64,000 bases of DNA from Agaricus subrufescens (lineage: Eukaryota > Basidiomycota > Agaricomycetes > Agaricales > Agaricaceae). The stretch's first letter is position 1; every line of letters starts with the position of its first letter. The position numbers and the translations under genes were made by a program. The notes below the pieces were generated by a model. It was not told the origin of the DNA, ran no database searches, and worked only from the letters and a program-made list of their open reading frames with translations. The DNA is taken from positions 372,001-436,000 of the forward strand of contig CM057061.1 of NCBI GenBank assembly GCA_029945375.1, in the 5' to 3' direction. Shown one piece after another: positions 40,301-52,300 of this stretch.

Positions 40301-43300
40301 TCGTCTTCATAGTCACAAAAGTGCTTGCACTTGTGGTCGGTATTGCAGTGATGGCGTTGATTAGAAGGGTCGTGCCTACGAGACAGGACACAGGACAGGT
40401 TGCACTCAGTACAGGTCATTTTACAAAGGTCGACGTTGGCTTGGAGGTCTACGGCCGAGTTCATTAGTTCCCGTTGGAGTAATTCAACAGACGCATTGCT
40501 GGTTTTGAAGCGTTGCAGGTTCATTCGGACCCACTCTTCGACATGAGCAATCCTCTGTCTGACGACACTGTTGAGATGTGCTGTCAGTTCATCTATCCAA
40601 AGTAACTCATCTATCTCATGTCGTGAGTCATGCTTCTCCCAGGTTCTTCTTAGCTCGGTTAACACGTCTTCCCTTTCAGAATGATCGACAGCTGGAGAGG
40701 ACAGGAAAAGCCTGACTGGTAGATCGGGACAATCAATGACTGTATCATTATCAATATTCTGACCGCAACCGATTGAGCCACCCACAAATTTCATTACATA
40801 GTCCAAATACTTACTTTCAATGGCTCATTTACTGAACCAACTTCCGACAAGCCATATTGAAGAGCTATTGGAAGTATGGCCAACATAGTCTGGGCACGAT
40901 GAGCTGCCAGTGACTCTGAAACCCTGTGTCATCCAATTGGTTTAAGTTTATGTTATGACACTCACGAGACATGGCACCCCAATCATTTGCCTGTAAGCCA
41001 GGTAAGCAGGAGTGGAAAAAGGGGTTGGTTGGTTATTTCACCTTCAACTTTGCCATAAGGACCTTCAAAGTGTATAGGAACTCTCCTGCCGAAGGGTGGG
41101 TGACTTTTTGGGAATCCAGACGGCGTTTAAGGGTCGAGAACAACGCGTAGAATTGGTTTGATTCGATGACCGGCCAGGGTATGATATTCAATCGCCCGGC
41201 ATGGAGTTTTGAAATAAAATTTGCCCCTTGTTCCTCTTGAACAATTTTCTTTGGGAAGAACAACGTAAGAACCGTGAAGTGATAAATGACGGAGTTCTGT
41301 ACCTGGAACTTGAGCGAGAATCTACACAGCAGAAGTTGGTAAATATGTTTGACAAAGGATGGAGGGTTCGACGTACTCGCGTACTATCTCTCTCTTATCA
41401 GACTCCACGACATCCTACATAGCTCACGGTGAGGCATACATGAAAGTGCTGAATCGAAATTACCTTGATGATGATAACTAAAGTGGATTGGAATAGTGAG
41501 GGATTGGCTGAAGGGTCCAGTATAACGGAAGATGCTTGGAAAGATTGGAACAAATCGGCTATATCGCGAGACAAAGCAAAGTTGTTTCGGAAGAGGACCT
41601 TAAACACCATACTTTAAGTTGCCAAGTTTTCTGAGGCGGTTATAAGCTAATGAGACAAACCAGGTTGGAGATGGCAGTATTGAACAATACAAGAAGTGCG
41701 TCTTCTTGCGGTGAGCGCTCAATGCTATGGACACCTAGACGAAAGTGGTTATAATGGTGGTGACACATAGTATCCGATCAAGGTACTGACCTTCAAAATC
41801 AAGAGCAACCAACAAAGCATCATCCGTAGGTGTAATTGACATCCATACACCCTCTAGAAGTGGGGTCTACTTATGAAAGTAAGTGAAGTAGTAAAGCGCG
41901 CACCTGTTGTCCGCATGGCACTACCAGCAAATGAGGTATCCATCAGATGATTGAGGGCAAAACTCTTTCCGACAGATTGTTCACCTGGCAGCGAGTCAAC
42001 CACATTGTAAGAGGTCAATATCTTTACTTGTACTCACCCATCGATGACACGACTTTGACAGGCTGCAAAACCACAGACGTTGACTAAATGCATCTCATAG
42101 ACCCTCACGAAGGGAGAGAGACCTTACCTTTTCTGCCATGTAAGATCTGAGGATCGACTCATACCAACCAAATGAAAGGCTGTCAACAATTCGGCCGACC
42201 TCAGCACCAAGGAGTGATTTTTCGAATTCTGCTGATGAAACGCCATCTTTCAATGGCACAAACCGATTGTCACGAGCAACCGCGATATGAATAGGAAGGA
42301 GACACAAAAGGTTTGCAAACCATTGACCAGCCGCGAACCGAGAGACTTTGTTAAAAAACGCATCCCCAAGATCGTGCATTACATTGGAATAGGTTTTGAC
42401 GTCAATAGATATTGCACGTAGCTGGCCGTCAGTAGGCTTCTTCGTCTGTTCTTCAAAAGTCCTAACCATGTCCGAAAAATATGATGCGTACTTGCCATGA
42501 ACTTGATTTGAGGCAAAGGTAATCCGTTTTGGTTCCCTCGTGGCTGACGACATCATCGTCTGACGAGTGACTGCAGTGGCCACCGGGAACCTAGTCCAGA
42601 CGTCCCCGAAACAGTCAATCAGACAATTGTTGACATGATTACCATTCTTTTCCGCATCGCCGGAAGCTCTGGCACCTTTCTCCTTGAACATGAACTCAGA
42701 TGACTTCTTGGTGATATTTAAAGCCAAAGAATGGCAGACTCCGCCTCGTTCGTCCATCATCATCAAGTGGACACTTAGACGATTCACGAAGGAAGTTACA
42801 GCGAGACTGCCATGTGCTTCGGGTAGAGCAATGGTGATACCTTCGGATGCTCCAAACGTGTCCCAGTGGTATGCATTGAGAATTCTTTTGCCATCCACTT
42901 CAAACACGACTAGAGCGCACGCGCCATCAGGTGAGGACATAATGGAGCTTGGCATTGCAGGTAAAGATATAGAAGCGGGTCTGCTCCTCACAATCAACAT
43001 TAAATTCCTTAGCTTGAGATTGACCAAGGAACCCACCGGAATCTCTGACTAACAAAGGAATAGATGCGGGCCTGAAATCTGGAGTCTACGAGGAGCACTT
43101 CCTCAGAGCCAGTTGCAAAACATATGTGAGAAATGGTCTCATTGTTGTTGTACCAATCTCTGAGCTCGAAGGGGCTTGCCCAACTTTGTAGGGAGGTGAA
43201 TTGTTCGTCAACCACAAATACATGGAGGATAACCTGATCAAAGACAGTCAAATTAAAACGGCCTAGACGAAGGGCTGAAATACCTTCTGGGGTGCACACA

Positions 43301-46300
43301 GCACCAGAAGGCGTCGAGTTTCATCGAATGATACTAAAAGTCCTTGTCCGAGTTTGTCGTGTTTGAATAAAGCCCTTTTTGACCGAGAGTTTTGAAGCGC
43401 ATCACTGATGGTAGATATTGTGTCAAGGTAGACTTTAAACCGGTCACTCTGATCATCAACAACGAGTAAAAAGTGATCATTCTCGAGGACATGCGCATAT
43501 CTAGAGGAACGATTAGGTCAATGGTTTCTGTGTTTCATCTCAACTTACAGTATTCGACAATGAGGTGGAAGCGCGAAAGAAATAGACCCAGACCGATTAA
43601 TCGAGGGAGTCGGTATGAAGGATGTGTCGAGTTGAAGGTTGTGGCGCTCCTCGGACGGAATTTGGAAGCGGTGAATTCTGTATTCCAACAAAGAAGCGAT
43701 ACGCTGTTGTTGTTGAACTTCGATGTCGAACGTGGCACCTAGTATTTACAACGTGAAGTAGAGATAAAACTTCGAAATACCCAAACATACCCCAAGACCG
43801 CTTCATGTTTCCGACGACTCTGAGGTGCTTCAAAATAACGGTAGGGGAGCTTAAAATACCGATGGGTCAATTTGGAAGTTGATAACACTGTATAAACGCA
43901 CAAATCATCCTCAGCTATAGGTACGTCATTGATTTGTTGGACGAAAAGATCTGCAGAGCGTCTTTGACCATCAAGCTGGTAAGCACGGGTTTGTTCTTGA
44001 AGTTGTTTCCTCGCAGTAGTTCTATATTTTTCCAGGAGCTGAGACTGAATAGATCCAAAAAGCTTTTTTAAGATCGAGGACAGAGTTTTGTGGGCCGACT
44101 CGACAGCTCGGCGAGTGGCTGGCTCTACGAGAGGTTCATCTCTTACATAAGTCTCGATGTTGCACAGGAATTCCTGATCCGTAAGGTCGTCACAAAACTG
44201 TTCAATGTGGCATTTGAGGTCTGCGTCACCAGCATTTTCTGTGGATGAGCTAAATGGATTCCAACGTTGAAACCATCCTGGGTTTTTTGGCGCCCACAAT
44301 TTTTCGGTTGATCCATCATTAATGATTTTCTTCACCAGTTCGTCAGTGTAGTGATCGGGATACTTTTGAGCAACAATCTGAACACAGGAGATTCGATACT
44401 TCTGATCGTGGAATTCAGCTGAAAGTTTTTTGGAGAGCTCAGATAGTTGATTGTCGGATACTAGATATTCAGCTCCATAGATTGTGAGTGTGTGAGAGAA
44501 GTTTTCTTGGGCTTATTGTTAGCATTTTAAAAAAAGGACCGGGCGGACTCATACCTTGAAGCTGCGATAATTCTGACTGAGTGACTGGTGTGCTACCCGA
44601 GAGGCGCTCAGGATCCAACGTACTGACAGCGTATCAGAGGAATCAAGACAGTAAGTATAAATCAAAGAAAACTTTACGGATATTTGTCCACTACTTTCCC
44701 GACTAAATAAGCCATTAGTTCCTTCCCTAGTCTTTCCTCTTCATGGTTAGAGGATTTCTTGAACTCGGCCGATAGCTCCATCTTCTTTTTCTCGACATCT
44801 TTATCCATTACTTTTTTGCGATCCCACCAGCTTGTGCAAGCCTGGCTATAAGCGTTAATTTTCACCAAGCCATTATCGATCAGGGCCCCAATCGCATCTT
44901 CCTCTAATACACATTCTATGACCAAGTTAGATTTTTCCCTATTTTTGATGAGTCAGAAGTAAAGTAGACACGAAACGCCTTACAAAAGTCCCTGAAGGCG
45001 AAGCTGAGTGTATGATCCGCTTGCCAGATGTTGTTGGGTGCGCGGTGGGAGTGCCTTGACAGAAATAAACCCTTGTGAGGTTTCCCCATTCATGAGTAGC
45101 GGCGGCGGAGCCTGTCCTTCAGCCTCTGGTTCAACCGCGATTTTCATCAGGTGGGATTCAAACTTCAAACTAGCGCGTCAGGATAGGCAAAGAAAGAAAG
45201 TTATATGCACGGACCCGAAAGCCTGGGCGAGAGATGACAGCTTCTTCTTGTTCGTTGGTTTGTGTAATTTCAAAGGTGAACAAACGGTCTTCGTTTCCTT
45301 CTTCTTCACCCTCACTCCAGAAGGTATCCAATTCTTCTTTCTTCTCATCATGATCCCAAACAAAGGCCTGGCTCTGGCCAGGTGACATCAGGCAGATGAT
45401 TTGGTCCGAGATTTTCGTAAGGTACCTAAGTCAAACTATCAAGAAGGCATTGCAATATGTCTATGCATAAACACTCACCGCATAAATGTTTCTCTGTTGC
45501 GACGGGGCCCTGAAGGTGCATTATCCCTCCATGTAGCATCTTGAGGCCAGTAGATTGCGTATAGAGCCTCTGAACAGTTGGGCGGCCTTGCGATATAGAT
45601 GCCAGATCTTAATTTTGGCCCGGAATAGCCATCTTTCGAATGCTGGAGAAGCTGAGCTCTATTGAAAATTAACACCAGTGCAATATAGACTGTCATTTCA
45701 GTCAGAACTCACACTTCTCGATCAATAATACCAAGAGATGACAAGAATTTGATGATCTCGCCCTTATCACCATACACTCCAATCGGACGAACTGAGAGGC
45801 TGTCCAATGCTTTGAAATCAACTTTTGTCAACGTAACGTAGGCACCAGAATAGAGCGTATTGATCAAATCTTTCAATCCATCCACAGCGATTATAACTTT
45901 ATCAACTTTCACGAAAATGTTAGGGGTGTGACTGGCAACGACGGGAAACTACGATTGGAGCTTACCTAGGCCCCCGCTTCCCTCTTCGCTGATTAGATCG
46001 AGGACGCGATGCAAACGCGGTACACGCTTGACAATGTCCTCTTTAGAATCATCGTCATGTTCAGTCGCTCCGAGAAGTTGCCGGTAAGGGAGGGTGGCTT
46101 GTGAAGCGTTTCTTTGTTCAATCGGGAAGCCAGAATGACTGGGAGACATGCATTAATAACAGGCTTCGCGTGAAAAATGTTAACGTACGGTGTCACAGAT
46201 TCCAGAGGAGGCCTCGCATTCGTTGATGGATTGTCAGGAGTAGAACTTGAAGGCACTACCGATGTACTCGCATCGTTTCCTGTACGTATTCTAATAGCTG

Positions 46301-46403
46301 AAATTTTTCATTTAATTCAGTATTTTCATCGTAGGGAAAACCTACTAGGCGCGCTGGACGAGGCACCGTCACCAAAAAGGTTTCGAGGCGTGTAAGAACC
46401 CAT
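37341..46403 (-). CDS. Giant GBP-type GTPase / Cys-His-rich / vWFA protein, copy A
   Basis: Multi-exon gene of roughly 25 exons and about 2,500 residues, from MGSYTPRNLFGDGA (46403) to KKPRGALLA (stop 37341-37343). Regions in order: variable and helical N-terminus (46403-43740); propeller-like, beta-rich segment (about 43740-42125); large-GTPase domain (about 42125-41040) with P-loop GEQSVGKS, switch I RTTEGVWMS, G3 DFEG and G4-like IIIKD, the KD/RD pattern of GBP, RHD3 and VLIG GTPases; helical part; Cys/His-rich zinc-binding region (about 40740-38270) with motifs such as CKMTCTECNLSC, CNTDHKCKHFC, CSARKHACGKPC and CPISCELCKRLC; and a C-terminal von Willebrand A domain (38270-37341) with MIDAS residues DRSSS, TNYE and LSDGE. 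Every segment I checked is open. Function unknown; an inducible membrane- or pathogen-related GTPase role is only an analogy to GBP/VLIG proteins. Confidence 0.85.
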
Positions 46404-48094
46404 TTCACTCTAGAGCTGAGTGGGAAGGACGTAGGGATTTTGATGTTGCTCTAGAGTGGGAAGGACGTACTTTTGAGTACGAGGAGAATCACAGAAGCTC
46501 TGATACTGCGGAACTGATCAAAGTTATTGACGACTTCAAGGCTTCACGCCACGCCAAAGTGGATGTAAGCTTGAGCCAAGTTGAGGTTATTTTGATCGGA
46601 AGTTGATTGTTAGGGCTTGTTGTAGCTGCCATCCGCAGTCGAATGCCCCTAAACGTGTATCTACATGACTTGTTAGAATATACTGGAAGTTCTGTACACT
46701 GTGGCTTACCCCTTATATAAGTAGAAGCAGAAAGTCAAAGTCTGGTCAAGAATTCGCCAGTAGGTTCCACAGCCGCAAGTAGGCTATATGACATACTAGG
46801 CACCAAAATTAGAAATGGTTCTGTAGTGAACGTTTAGACTGCGAGGGAAATCGCTCTCATTGTGTCAACACCTTGAAGCAACTCACACCACATGATTATC
46901 CGAACTCAAAATGGGAAGAAGTGGACATAGGGTGCTGAGGCAGGCCTTGGAATATTTGCGGGTCGGATGGTTCAATCTCATCTTTACCATCTCGGCGGGT
47001 CACTAACGTTATACCGGACCATAGCAGAAGAATTCAGACTGTGTGTCACTGGATCCTTTCAACAGTTTCAAATCTAAAGAAAGGGACAGTATGCGAAAAC
47101 TCACGTGGTAGACTCAAGTAAAATACTATCATTGTTGGACCTAGCCAAGGTGGGAAGAGCATACGAGGAAAGTTGAATGGATACTCACCATGATCACTGT
47201 ATAGGAGAATCCAAATATGTCGCTGTGACGGCTCAAGTCAAGTGTACTAGCAAAAACTGGTAGAATACCGTATTTCCGTAAGTGTAGGAGCAAGACGTAT
47301 GCAATGTAACCCGGTTCCGAGGCACATTACATGTACGCAGGAAATTCGCCGTACTATTTCCCACCAGTACTTGGCGAATCGGGAAGCAGTGAAAACATAG
47401 GTACCTTTTGGTCACTAAAAATATAAGTGCCACGCGCAGCCCACCAGCACTCATAGCCACAGTAGCAGTTACCGCTTTGTGATGTGACATGTCTACATTT
47501 GCCTTGGCCACGTTTCGCAAATTTAACACAACCGTTTTCAAAACACTCTTGCACATGCTCTACGTATGTTCATCTTCAATGGTCAGCTGGACACCAGCAT
47601 TTCAAATTGAAACTGACACAGCTCAAAACTGCTGGTCTTGCCAATTGCCTAGCAGCCGGGTCGCCGAATTCTGACCCCCAAATCCAAAGGTCGAGATGCA
47701 ATCAGAAAAACGTCAATCTTTGGACCACATGGCCTCAGGAGCCAGAAGCTCTTGATTGCCAGTGCTCAGCCTGTGCAGGAACCTCTAATGTCGTCAAAAC
47801 ACCAACACATGACCACTGTCATGAATTGAATTTTACAAGCTTCCGAAGTTCCACGTAAACGAGGCTTACCACTCGGTACCTCAGCCGAAAAGTTCACAAT
47901 ACGAGATCATCCCACTCTGCAACAGCTGACTGCTTCCCTGTTGACGCAGGATATTCTCTGGTATGACCTACGGAACTACTACTGATCAATGAGTCGGAAT
48001 TTATCCACCAAATCTTGGTTCTGGTACTAGTTCCGGAAATTATAAAACGGGTTGTCGGTCAGTCCGCAAATGTGTACAAGCTCACCGCTTCTGA
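46404..48094. promoter_or_regulatory. Shared 5' region of giant gene A and the esterase stub
   Basis: A 1.7-kb region between divergent starts, homologous to 58443-60077. The last 110 bp before the stub ATG keep the esterase promoter (AAATTATAAAACGGG TATA-like box about 60 bp upstream of the ATG). No gene is seen inside; frames such as 47484-47858 lack motifs. Confidence 0.5.
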
Positions 48095-48157
48095 ATGTCG
48101 CTCATTCGTCTAGTATCTTTCTTAGTTCTGGGAGTAACTCTCGCTGCCGCACTGTAA
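48095..48157 (+). pseudogene. Esterase 5' stub (signal peptide only) at the duplication junction
   Basis: ATG plus 19 further codons ([20 protein letters not shown]) followed by TAA. The first 19 residues are the signal peptide of the CE5 esterase at 60078, with no nucleotide difference over those codons. Homology ends at 48152. After two extra bases (TG) the left end of unit B begins (TAACGACCC...), which supplies the stop. The stub keeps the esterase promoter but cannot encode a functional enzyme. Confidence 0.9.
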
Positions 48158-49383
48158 CGACCCTTTCAAGATTATAATAGCACGCTCTAGGGGTTAATGT
48201 CCATGTGGTGTAAGTTACCTCGCTGCGGGTGAAGAGATCCAAGATTGGTCCTAGCGATCGTGCCATCTCCACGTTAACGTGTTAGCGGAATGCAAAACAA
48301 TTTTTAAAAGATTTTGCGGGAGCTATTTCTAATCCTTTAGGTCAGATGGCAGTTGGCGATTTCACTGTTCAATGTTCATGGCCAGTGGAGCGCATCAGCG
48401 GATCATTGGACTTCTGACCATACTCAGGGCCGAAGAGTGTTTCCCCGACCACTGCCATAAAGGCTGCCGCTTGTAGGTCGCCTCCGACATACTCGGGTGA
48501 CGTGCAGATCAGCTGCAGACTTGCTGCAGACACTCGTCCTGCCTATGCCTATCTGATAAGCATCATGTATTCCGCTGTCCTGCTCTCAATATCTGACAAG
48601 ACGAGAGTAACAACCCAACAACAGATGTTGGTTAGTTTCTGATGTTATGATATTCTTGTATTCACTTCTGTCAAACGAACATACTACAGCATATGACACC
48701 AACAAGCTACCTTTCTTGATTGAGTTTCTACAACTGTCAGAACCGTCCTTGGTGGGTTCTATGCGAAAATTGTCGAGTTTGTGAAAATATGATCATCTGA
48801 CCAAATTTCTTTTCGTTGAACGCACTGTTGGCTTATTTGGTGACCATGCTCTCAAAAGTGCCACAAGCGATTCTTGAGATGTATGCGATTCATTTCGAAG
48901 TCAGCACGAATTAGAGAAACCAATATCACTGCTAAACTGATTGAAAAATTGGCCATCTCTAGCCTCGGAAGGCAGCAGTGCCTAGCCCAATCATTATTTG
49001 TACTGATAAGTCGGCTGATGCTCACATATTGCTTACAACTTCCTTGGGTATGGTAACCTATCTTTGCTATATTTCGAGTCGCGTGTTCAATGACTGTGTT
49101 TGTTCGCATCTAGATACCCTCCCCTCTTCCGATCATCGAGGGACCGCCCTTTACTTGGAAGTAAAAGGGTTGTCATACTGCGTTTGAATATACCTAATGG
49201 TATGCGCAGTGAATCGTTATCGAGGCTCAATGGATGACGGTTTCCGCGGGTGACAGAAAATACAGAAAACAAAAACACGCGGTATATACAAGTACATGGT
49301 AGTAGACAAACATCGATCTGATAGTACACATTGGACATGACCAGCTTGGGGGGCAGACAAGTGAAGAGCTACAGAAGATCCAA
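48158..49383. other. 3' flank of giant gene B
   Basis: Counterpart of 36045-37340. No intact gene: the frame that is open in unit A is interrupted here by a stop near 48780 and by a deletion. Confidence 0.45.
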
Positions 49384-52300
49384 TCAAGCAAGGAGGGCTC
49401 CACGCGGTTTCTTGAGGGAATCAGCGATCCCCAGGAATGTTTCAGCTAATCTGACCTATAACAAAAATCAGATACTTCTGTCCACCAGTCGCAGAGACGT
49501 AACGTACAGAATCAAGTGCTTCGGCGTAAGACGATTCAATATGTGCATTGGCAGGAAGAGACGCATCACGTGGGGCATTAGTCTCCACCTCTTTCGCGAT
49601 CTGAGCCATCCGGCGTAGAGACTGATTGCTCGGACCGAAGGAGACAGCATGGAATGACAAAGGTCTCCTGCCGCATATGAATTCCGTCAGTCGGTGCATG
49701 TTAGAATGACAATAACTCCTCACCCCAATGATACGGCAGCACGACACAGAGTCCGCACCGTTGAGTCAGATATGCTACATTCTCCATCTGAAAGAAAAAT
49801 GACGACAGGGGCCCTAGAGATTTTATGTCAGATTCACCTCAAAACGCGATTCTTTGATAATGCGTACCGTTCAGTATTCCAGTGTCTTCGCATGACGGCT
49901 TCGGTCTCTTTGACGGCACTCTCGTAATTTGTGCCACCATCTGCCTCATATTGCAAGAGGCTCTGCAACATATTTTCGGGTGTGCGCTGGAAATCATTCT
50001 CGAAGGAGTTTGTGACTGAGTTGTTGAACAAAAGGACACTATAGGAATCTCGACGGGGAGAAGCCTGGCCCTGCCCTCCCCGCCCAGGGTTTACCAAAGC
50101 GGTCTGTCTTGATTGCCAAAACCCGTGAAGAGACAAATATACGGCACCAAGTCTGTCATTGTGGCGGCGCAAAATACTCGGGGTGACCGGGGTAGCGGGA
50201 AGGGGTGTGGGTGTATTCAGACTCATCGAGCCCGATCTAGGTCACATTCATTGTAAGTCGTGGTCAGTTATAAGGCACAGCTACTTTACTTATCAATCAC
50301 AAAGATCCTGTGCGTAATCCTAAGAAAATAATAGTCGACAAAAGTCTAGTACACTTACACATGGAAAGCCTGTTGCATCACCACCGGGTTTTTACAGGAG
50401 AACGAATGGCCATCATTAGACACGTAACTAGAAGCATTACAATACTTCAGGTTAACGTCAAGAACTATACGCTTTGCACTCACCCCAAACCGGTTAATTG
50501 ATCTATGGTATGAGGCGGGTGGAAGATTGGGAGTGTACAGTATGAAGGTTGCGCGGGTTGATTGGCGGTCGCCGCATGTTCTGGGCCTGAGACGTGACGT
50601 AGTATCTATGACATGTTGGGCAAGGGCGAGGTCTCACCGGAACACATAGCATCGCTTGCAAGTCATGAGCCAGGCTTGAATTAACGAAACTCTTACGAAC
50701 TCACCACTTTGCAAAAGTTGTCTGATCATCCCGCGAATATGGATCTACAGTTAGATAAGCCAGTGATTGTTAGCCTTGCCCTGTAAATAATTATACCTTT
50801 AAACCCTGGATACAACATTTGAGTTTAACTGATACTATGATCAAATCCAAGGGGGCGTACCGGAACGTCTCCAATACAATTTATGAGAGATCCAATCCTT
50901 AGGTCGGTCGGGATTGGGTGCAAGTCTAGCTGTGATATGCTCATGGTCGGGGCCGTTACAACGTTGGTTACCTTGAGTTCGACAATAATCAATGTGTGAA
51001 TGTCGGCCCATGCTCTGGCAGACAAGATTACACATCATTGGCGCGCCCTCGTCATTGGTACCAAAACGACGACCATTCAATTCCACGACAGTTCCGTCAG
51101 GGCCGTCAATCGTCCATCTAGTTCTAGACATGGATCCATGGCTGGTTTCATGTTCTTGTTGGGGGTGACCTGAATGTAAAGGAATCTTTTAAGATATTGC
51201 TGCCACAGATACATGAGACGCTACCTCGGGGCAGAGTACAATAGTAACCACAGTTTCCACACCTTTTCGGAGCATTCAGCAGGATCAGGAGACCTCTTTG
51301 GCACACGTACCTTATCTCACAAAAGTGGAATGGAGAGGGGTCAAGGCTGTGAGTATGTTGTCCTTCGTGTTCACGTTGCCCAGCCGGTATTTGTTTAACG
51401 CATGGCAGTCGTTTGGCCGCTATGCAACTATCAGTTACCATTTGAATAAGTTACGAGAACTCGACCTTGGCTGTACTGAAAGGCACAACATTTCAGTTGG
51501 CAGACGTATATCAGGCGGAATGCCAATCCTCTTACCTTAGTATATTGAAAGGTTTCGTGGCGACCGGTAAATGTTGCTTCTATAGATTGAGGCTGGTTTT
51601 CGATCTCGCATATACCCTCAGCCGTACAAAGAGCATGACAGCGGTGGGCCTCGCTAGTTTTATCCAGTTAAAATTCTCAGACTAGGTAGTAGGTATAGGC
51701 AGTATTACTTACCCGCAGAGATGGATGACAGAAGTGTCTAATCCGTGAAGATGGTCGGAGTTGCTGCACAGTCGCTTGCAAAGTTCACATGTAATTGGGC
51801 ACATTCGGTTGTCGCACACATGATGATCGTGAGCTTCGTCACTGAAAAATAGGTGATTGACGGAGTAAGTTGGACAAGCCCTTGGACGAACCATGGATAT
51901 GCACACGTTCCGGTGCAAGCAAATTGACTTTTATCGGGAGGACCGATAATGAGAGCGCAAGGCTGACAGGAATGAGCTCTATTCCAGCAGATAGCGGGAC
52001 AACCTTACCTTTCCACACGCATGCTTGCGAGCCGAACATACATGTTCACCATCATGATCCGCCATCTACTTATACCCTGAGCCCTTTAACGCCTATATTC
52101 ATGAATCTACTGACCTGAGTACAATCTCCCTGGCAGCCTTTCTTGTCTTGGTGAACACACGGTTCACCACACAGGTGCCTATCGACAACACAGCTATCGA
52201 ATGTTAGCTAAGACAATTATTCAACAAAGCAAGTCATACTTACATATGTGGCCCGTCGTGGCCAGCGCTAGGTACGGTATTAGTAGGAATCCTTCAAATA

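Larger units (their letters stand above)
36045..48152. repeat. Tandem segmental duplication, unit A (about 12.1 kb)
   Basis: Alignable end to end, in direct orientation, with unit B at 48155-60135. The left edge is at TAACGACCCTTTCAAG (36045). The right edge is inside an esterase signal-peptide codon at 48152. The unit holds the 3' flank, the giant GTPase-vWA gene, its 1.7-kb 5' region and the first 19 codons of the esterase. In a sampled 200-bp coding stretch (42161 against 54191) I count about 10% substitutions. Introns and flanks differ more and carry indels, so unit A is about 130 bp longer. Confidence 0.93.

Noticed and set aside
47484..47858. 124-codon frame in the 5' region of giant gene A
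   Set aside because: The homologous stretch in unit B (about 59480-59800) does not keep the frame open, so it is probably non-coding.
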